Origin: Planctomycetota bacterium
Lineage (GTDB): Bacteria; Planctomycetota; UBA1135; GCA-002686595
Assembly (NCBI GenBank): GCA_029259675.1
Contig: JAJDES010000588.1
Coordinates: 1-23,245 of the forward strand
DNA: 23,245 bases
Reading direction: 5' to 3'
Shown here one piece after another: positions 23,219 through 23,245 of this stretch. Position 1 is the first letter of the stretch. Each line of letters starts with the position of its first letter. The position numbers were made by a program, and so were the translations under genes. Under the pieces are notes generated by a model, which was given only the letters and a program-made list of their open reading frames with translations, was not told the origin of the DNA and did no database searches.

Positions 23219-23245
23219 TTGCATGGGTACCCAGCTTGAGTCGGC

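Overview
The window is a GC-rich bacterial chromosome segment carrying mostly core information-processing genes. The mix suggests Planctomycetota: a small excisionase-type HTH protein fused to an acidic region and a membrane helix, a GT39-like membrane glycosyltransferase, a secreted S9 peptidase, SelB, a Rho with a long disordered N-terminus, and few Shine-Dalgarno sites with many GTG/TTG starts. This assignment is inference from gene content; no rRNA is present to settle it.

Layout. 1-3.1 kb: the 3' end of a CNNM/HlyC-type CBS protein, a small exported protein of unknown function, an HTH-acidic-transmembrane protein, then a 315-nt spacer packed with inverted repeats ahead of an OmpA-domain lipoprotein. 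3.4-7.8 kb: a likely operon of an FGE-fold lipoprotein, rsmA (overlapping it by 4 nt) and dnaG with a long acidic tail. 7.8-8.7 kb: a 964-nt spacer with no convincing gene but several inverted repeats. 8.7-11.5 kb: rpoD, a strong intrinsic terminator and a C4 zinc-ribbon coiled-coil gene. 11.6-14.7 kb: a convergent YhcC-type radical SAM gene, then the divergent selB. 14.9-16.5 kb: a single-pass membrane protein whose C-terminus looks like a tandem duplication. 16.6-16.7 kb: tRNA-Pro(CGG) with its own promoter, then about 590 nt with no gene. 17.3-20.9 kb: rho followed 9 nt later by the glycosyltransferase. 21.0-23.2 kb: a secreted S9 prolyl-oligopeptidase-family enzyme ending in a strong stem-loop.

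How the genes relate. rsmA, dnaG, rpoD, selB, tRNA-Pro and rho cover ribosome maturation, replication priming, transcription initiation, selenocysteine decoding, translation and transcription termination. The membrane and envelope genes (CBS, OmpA, 14.9-kb protein, GT39, S9) are interspersed, with no sign of recent transfer: no transposase, integrase, phage gene or CRISPR array was seen. A -10-like box of the form TANACT recurs upstream of several transcription units.

Nothing here is clearly a new multi-gene system. The best candidates for new biology are the structured RNA region at 2.03-2.35 kb, the structured dnaG-rpoD spacer, the two acidic-transmembrane proteins, and the unusual Rho and DnaG extensions.
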